DNA from: Clostridia bacterium
Lineage (GTDB): Bacteria > Bacillota > Clostridia > Oscillospirales > CAG-272
DNA length: 6,495 nucleotides
Direction of reading: 5' to 3'
Assembly: GCA_017461825.1 (NCBI GenBank)
Contig: JAFTXB010000246.1
Coordinates: 1-6,495, forward strand
Position numbers and translations under genes: made by a program. Below the pieces are notes generated by a model. That model was not told the DNA's origin. It searched no databases and saw nothing but the letters and a program-made list of their open reading frames with translations. Positions 5,181-6,495 of this stretch are shown here, piece by piece; position 1 is the first letter of the stretch, and every line of letters starts with the position of its first letter.

Positions 5181-5321
5181 CATCCGCCGGACACGCTGGT
5201 CATTGATCAGTAAAGCAAGCCGGAAAAGAGCTTATATCCACCCGCAAGGGTGAGAACACTGACCATCGAGATAGGGCATGACAAACAGCTTTTTAGGTTG
5301 TTGTTGTCATGCCCCTTTTTT
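5181..5321 (+). ncRNA. Structured RNA ending in a terminator (riboswitch-like leader or small RNA)
   Basis: The non-coding interval 5125-5459 contains a compact fold. A closing stem pairs TGGTCA (5197-5202) with TGACCA (5260-5265), and it extends with CG/CG pairs beyond a C-T mismatch. Inside are AAGC (5217-5220)/GCTT (5230-5233) and a perfect CACCC/GGGTG hairpin with a GCAA tetraloop (5239-5252). The GNRA loop and T-tailed terminator both fit the + strand. GTCAT (5199-5203) could instead pair with ATGAC (5278-5282) in the terminator arm, the usual logic of a transcription attenuator, though only five pairs long. TATAAT at 5130-5135 lacks a good -35. I cannot match it to a known riboswitch class. 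It is either an attenuator for the sigma-like gene or a free small RNA. Confidence 0.5.
5274..5321 (+). terminator. Intrinsic terminator 1 ahead of the sigma-like gene
   Basis: GGGCATGACAA (5274-5284) pairs with TTGTCATGCCC (5304-5314), followed by C and six T's (5316-5321). It lies 138 bases before the next start codon, so it terminates either the zinc-ribbon transcript or the structured RNA. Confidence 0.9.
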
Positions 5322-5326
5322 ATTGC

Positions 5327-5360
5327 ATCCTTTCTGCCTAAAAAGCAGAAAGGATTTTTT
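5327..5360 (+). terminator. Intrinsic terminator 2, in tandem
   Basis: ATCCTTTCTGC (5327-5337) pairs perfectly with GCAGAAAGGAT (5345-5355), followed by T's to 5360. It begins six bases after terminator 1. No strong promoter is visible between it and the sigma-like gene at 5460. Confidence 0.9.
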
Positions 5361-5398
5361 ATGTTTAGGAGTTGGCTTTGCTACATAGCTAAGTATCC

Positions 5399-5455
5399 GT
5401 GATCTCCGATTTTTGAACTCGAGCCAATCAAATTCAAAAATCAAAAGGAGATCAC
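5399..5455 (+). promoter_or_regulatory. Long hairpin sequestering the ribosome binding site of the sigma-like gene
   Basis: GTGATCTCC (5399-5407) pairs with GGAGATCAC (5447-5455), and GATTTTTGAA (5408-5417) pairs with TTCAAAAATC (5433-5442). Together they give 19 base pairs with one 4-A bulge (5443-5446) and a 15-base loop. The 3' arm contains the GGAG Shine-Dalgarno, nine bases before ATG 5460, so the folded mRNA should be poorly translated. All pairs are Watson-Crick. Opening could come from a protein, a ligand, coupled transcription or an antisense RNA (inference). Confidence 0.8.
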
Positions 5456-5459
5456 AAGA

Positions 5460-6017
5460 ATGATTAAAGTATTTTATATCGAAGACACGAACGGACAATA
5501 CGTTTCCGCAGACGGAAGCAAGAGATGGACACGCCTCACCGGACAAGCTCTGTATGACTTCTTACAGACCGAGAGAGGTAAGAAGACCTACTTCTTTGTC
5601 GATACCGATGACAGCGGTATTGCAATTGGTGTAGAGATTACGGACAAAGAACAGCAGATTGCGTTTGAGACTGATAAGCGCCGTCGTCGCTATGTTTCGG
5701 ATTCGCAAAAAGAATCGGGATACATAACGGTATCCTTTGATTACGTCGAAACGGAAGACGGGGCAAGCACCGGCGATGAGGTTATCCCAAATGATGATGA
5801 CAGCATCGAAGATGATGTGCTTCGTCAGTTTGACCTTGAAACCCTCCGCAGAGCACTCGATACGCTTACGGAAGACGAGTATGCGTTAATTTGTGCGCTG
5901 TTTCTTCAAGACAATCCGCTAACAACTCGTGATTACGCAAAGCAATTAGGGGTTCAGCAAACAACAGTGATGAGGGCAAAAAAAAGAATTTTGGAAAAAT
6001 TGAGAAACTTTTTTTAA
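5460..6017 (+). CDS. Sigma-70 region-4-like HTH protein of a mobile element
   Basis: A 185-residue protein. The C-terminal 128-183 (LETLRRALDTLTEDEYALICALFLQDNPLTTRDYAKQLGVQQTTVMRAKKRILEKLRNFF) is a sigma-factor region-4 helix-turn-helix: LTEDE..., then RDYAKQLGVQQTTVMRAKKRILEKL as the DNA-binding helices. No region 2 (core polymerase and -10 binding) is evident. The N-terminal 1-95 (FYIEDTNGQYVSADGSKRWTRLTGQALYDFLQ, then FETDKRRRRYVSD) is a separate domain I associate with sigma-like open reading frames on Firmicutes conjugative elements, and residues 97-121 are a very acidic linker. Its role is probably transcription control of element genes, possibly as a sigma-like activator; it cannot be called a full sigma factor. 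The ATG follows AAAAGGAG (5443-5450), which is locked in a hairpin. It lies downstream of two terminators, so expression seems tightly limited. Confidence 0.82.
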   Translation: MIKVFYIEDTNGQYVSADGSKRWTRLTGQALYDFLQTERGKKTYFFVDTDDSGIAIGVEITDKEQQIAFETDKRRRRYVSDSQKESGYITVSFDYVETEDGASTGDEVIPNDDDSIEDDVLRQFDLETLRRALDTLTEDEYALICALFLQDNPLTTRDYAKQLGVQQTTVMRAKKRILEKLRNFF

Positions 6018-6057
6018 TTTCGATGTGTTCAAATCGAAAAAAATTGCCCAATAAAGG

Positions 6058-6084
6058 ATGAGAGGACAAATTAACTCCTCTCGT
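6058..6084 (+). promoter_or_regulatory. Hairpin downstream of the sigma-like gene
   Basis: GAGAGGA (6060-6066) pairs with TCCTCTC (6076-6082), extended by two pairs including one wobble to 6058/6084, with a 9-base loop. No T run follows, so it is not a clear terminator. Just before it, AATTTCGAT (6016-6024) can pair with ATCGAAA (6033-6039) and a few more bases. A TTGACA at 6090-6095 has no recognisable -10 at the right distance. These may belong to the 5' end of the RNA described next. Confidence 0.45.
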
Positions 6085-6121
6085 GTTCCTTGACAAAAAT
6101 TAAATATACCTGCAACAGATA

Positions 6122-6426
6122 CATTGCCGTTATTGTCAGGTGATAGCGACAAGCGACATTTCCAAGGCACAGCTCCTTTCCGAAGGAGCTGTGCTCGTTG
6201 GGGAAATTCTCGGGCGGCTTCCGAGAAGAGCGAAGACAAATAACGGTTACAATGATACTTCCGTAGCGAAAGCGCGGCTTCCGGAGTACCCGGGGGTGGT
6301 GAGAGTCCAATGAGAAAGATCAGCCATCTTTCGTCTGTTGTCTGCCTATGCCGAGGGGTTAAGAACGAATACGGCACATAATTAACGCAAAACGAATTTG
6401 GGATCGGTGCCAACACCGCCGATCCC
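6122..6426 (+). ncRNA. Large multi-branched structured RNA upstream of the pemK-type gene
   Basis: A 16-bp closing helix pairs CATTG, CCGTTATT and GTC (6122-6137) with GAC, AATAACGG and CAATG (6235-6254), with small bulges. Within it are ATTTCC (6158-6163)/GGAAAT (6202-6207), capped by a perfect 12-bp hairpin GCACAGCTCCTT/AAGGAGCTGTGC (6167-6194) with a TCCG loop, which is a UNCG-type tetraloop on the + strand. A TCTCGG/CCGAGA hairpin (6208-6226) follows. A second part holds TACT-CCG/CGG-AGTA (6256-6288) around a GAAA loop, GAAAGAT/ATCTTTC (6314-6332), TGCCG/CGGCA (6349-6376) and GGGATCGG/CCGATCCC (6400-6426). Rfam has a 'pemK' RNA motif found upstream of such toxin genes in Firmicutes; membership is plausible by location but not verified. 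Whether it is a cis-regulator or an independent RNA is open. Confidence 0.7.
6400..6426 (+). promoter_or_regulatory. Final hairpin before the pemK ribosome binding site
   Basis: GGGATCGG (6400-6407) pairs with CCGATCCC (6419-6426). An inner alternative, GGTG/CACC with a CCAA loop, is possible. Followed by TCTT, which is too weak a T run for a confident terminator, and then 14 bases to AAGGAGG. It could be a terminator-type expression platform or simply an RNA domain. Confidence 0.5.
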
Positions 6427-6454
6427 TCTTACATAACACAAAGGAGGTATCGCC

Positions 6455-6495
6455 ATGGTTAAACGAGGCGACGTGTACTATGCAGACCTTGATCC
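6455..6495 (+). CDS. PemK/MazF-family toxin, N-terminus only (cut by window end)
   Basis: Thirteen full codons plus two bases are visible: MVKRGDVYYADLDP (the final Pro is set by CC). (V/I)KRGD(V/I)YYADL(D/S)P is the highly conserved opening of PemK/MazF-type endoribonuclease toxins, whose first strand carries RGD(I/V). ATG 6455 follows a strong AAGGAGG (6441-6447) at seven bases. No antitoxin gene precedes it here, unlike classical modules where the antitoxin is upstream; in its place is a long structured RNA. The rest of the gene, including catalytic residues, lies outside the window, so activity cannot be judged. Confidence 0.8.
   Translation, partial: MVKRGDVYYADLD

Noticed and set aside
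5125..5460. Assignment of the 5181-5321 RNA to a known riboswitch such as c-di-GMP or guanidine
   Set aside because: The GNRA hairpin is suggestive, but I could not see the conserved core bases of any class I know.
6025..6031. GTGTTCA, resembling an operator half-site, after the sigma-like gene
   Set aside because: Only seven bases, no matching right arm, and it forms the loop of a small local hairpin.
6090..6124. TTGACA at 6090-6095 as the -35 of a promoter for the large RNA
   Set aside because: No acceptable -10 occurs at 16-18 bases (the bases there read CAACAG). A weak or alternative-sigma promoter cannot be excluded, but I do not claim one.
5946..6416. Minus-strand open frame of 156 codons over the structured RNA region, and another at 6071-6310
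   Set aside because: Both lie antisense to the helices of the RNA. They have no recognisable domain, and their translations simply reflect the palindromic stems. The tetraloop types (TCCG, GAAA) favour a + strand RNA. Such frames are often annotated as spurious proteins.
1..6495. CRISPR arrays, tRNA, rRNA, insertion sequences or attachment sites
   Set aside because: No regularly spaced repeats, tRNA-like cloverleaf, rRNA signature, transposase or integrase gene is visible in the window.

Overview
The window looks like a piece of a Clostridia genome (low-to-mid GC Firmicutes, probably a gut Oscillospiraceae/Lachnospiraceae-type organism). This rests on strong AGGAGG-type ribosome binding sites, sigma-A-like promoters, many intrinsic terminators, a class-B-type SPQTG sorting signal, and an ImmR/ImmA-type regulatory pair of the kind found on integrative conjugative elements (ICEs) and prophages. 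All supported genes are on the + strand. The genus cannot be decided from the sequence alone.

Left part (1-2485): a cell-surface operon. It holds two paralogous small secreted proteins with nearly identical translation-initiation regions (46-576, 614-1150), a GC-rich hairpin, a membrane-anchored exported protein (1258-1764) and a cell-wall-sorted protein ending in SPQTGD, a membrane segment and a basic tail (1767-2432). I recognise no named family for these four beyond their export and anchoring signals. A hairpin separates them from a WYL-domain regulator (2514-3479), which ends in a textbook terminator.

Middle part (3530-4790): a mobile-element style switch. A promoter and a palindromic operator precede an XRE-family repressor (3614-4009) that overlaps by one base an ImmA/IrrE-type zinc metallopeptidase (4009-4617). 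A second, perfect copy of the palindrome lies just beyond the peptidase terminator. It is followed by two divergent extended -10 promoters (TGGTATAAT on each strand), and a degenerate third operator overlaps the start region of the rightward one. By analogy with ImmR/ImmA of ICEBs1, the repressor would hold these promoters down and the peptidase would relieve repression by cleaving it.

Right part (4760-6495): a run of small genes with extensive RNA-level structure. A 72-residue zinc-ribbon protein (4906-5124) has a ribosome binding site complementary to two upstream segments of its leader. Then comes a 335-base non-coding interval with a structured RNA (GNRA-capped hairpin inside a closing stem), two tandem terminators, and a long hairpin whose 3' arm contains the ribosome binding site of the next gene. 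That gene encodes a protein with a sigma-70 region-4-like helix-turn-helix (5460-6017). A 437-base non-coding interval follows, holding a multi-branched RNA with a UNCG-class tetraloop. It ends at the ribosome binding site of a PemK/MazF-type toxin gene cut off by the window edge (6455-6495). Several features suggest this half is controlled at both transcription and RNA level. The leader of the PemK gene is the most attractive candidate for a known-but-uncharacterised or new RNA class; the 5181-5321 RNA plus terminators plus RBS hairpin is the best candidate for something undescribed.
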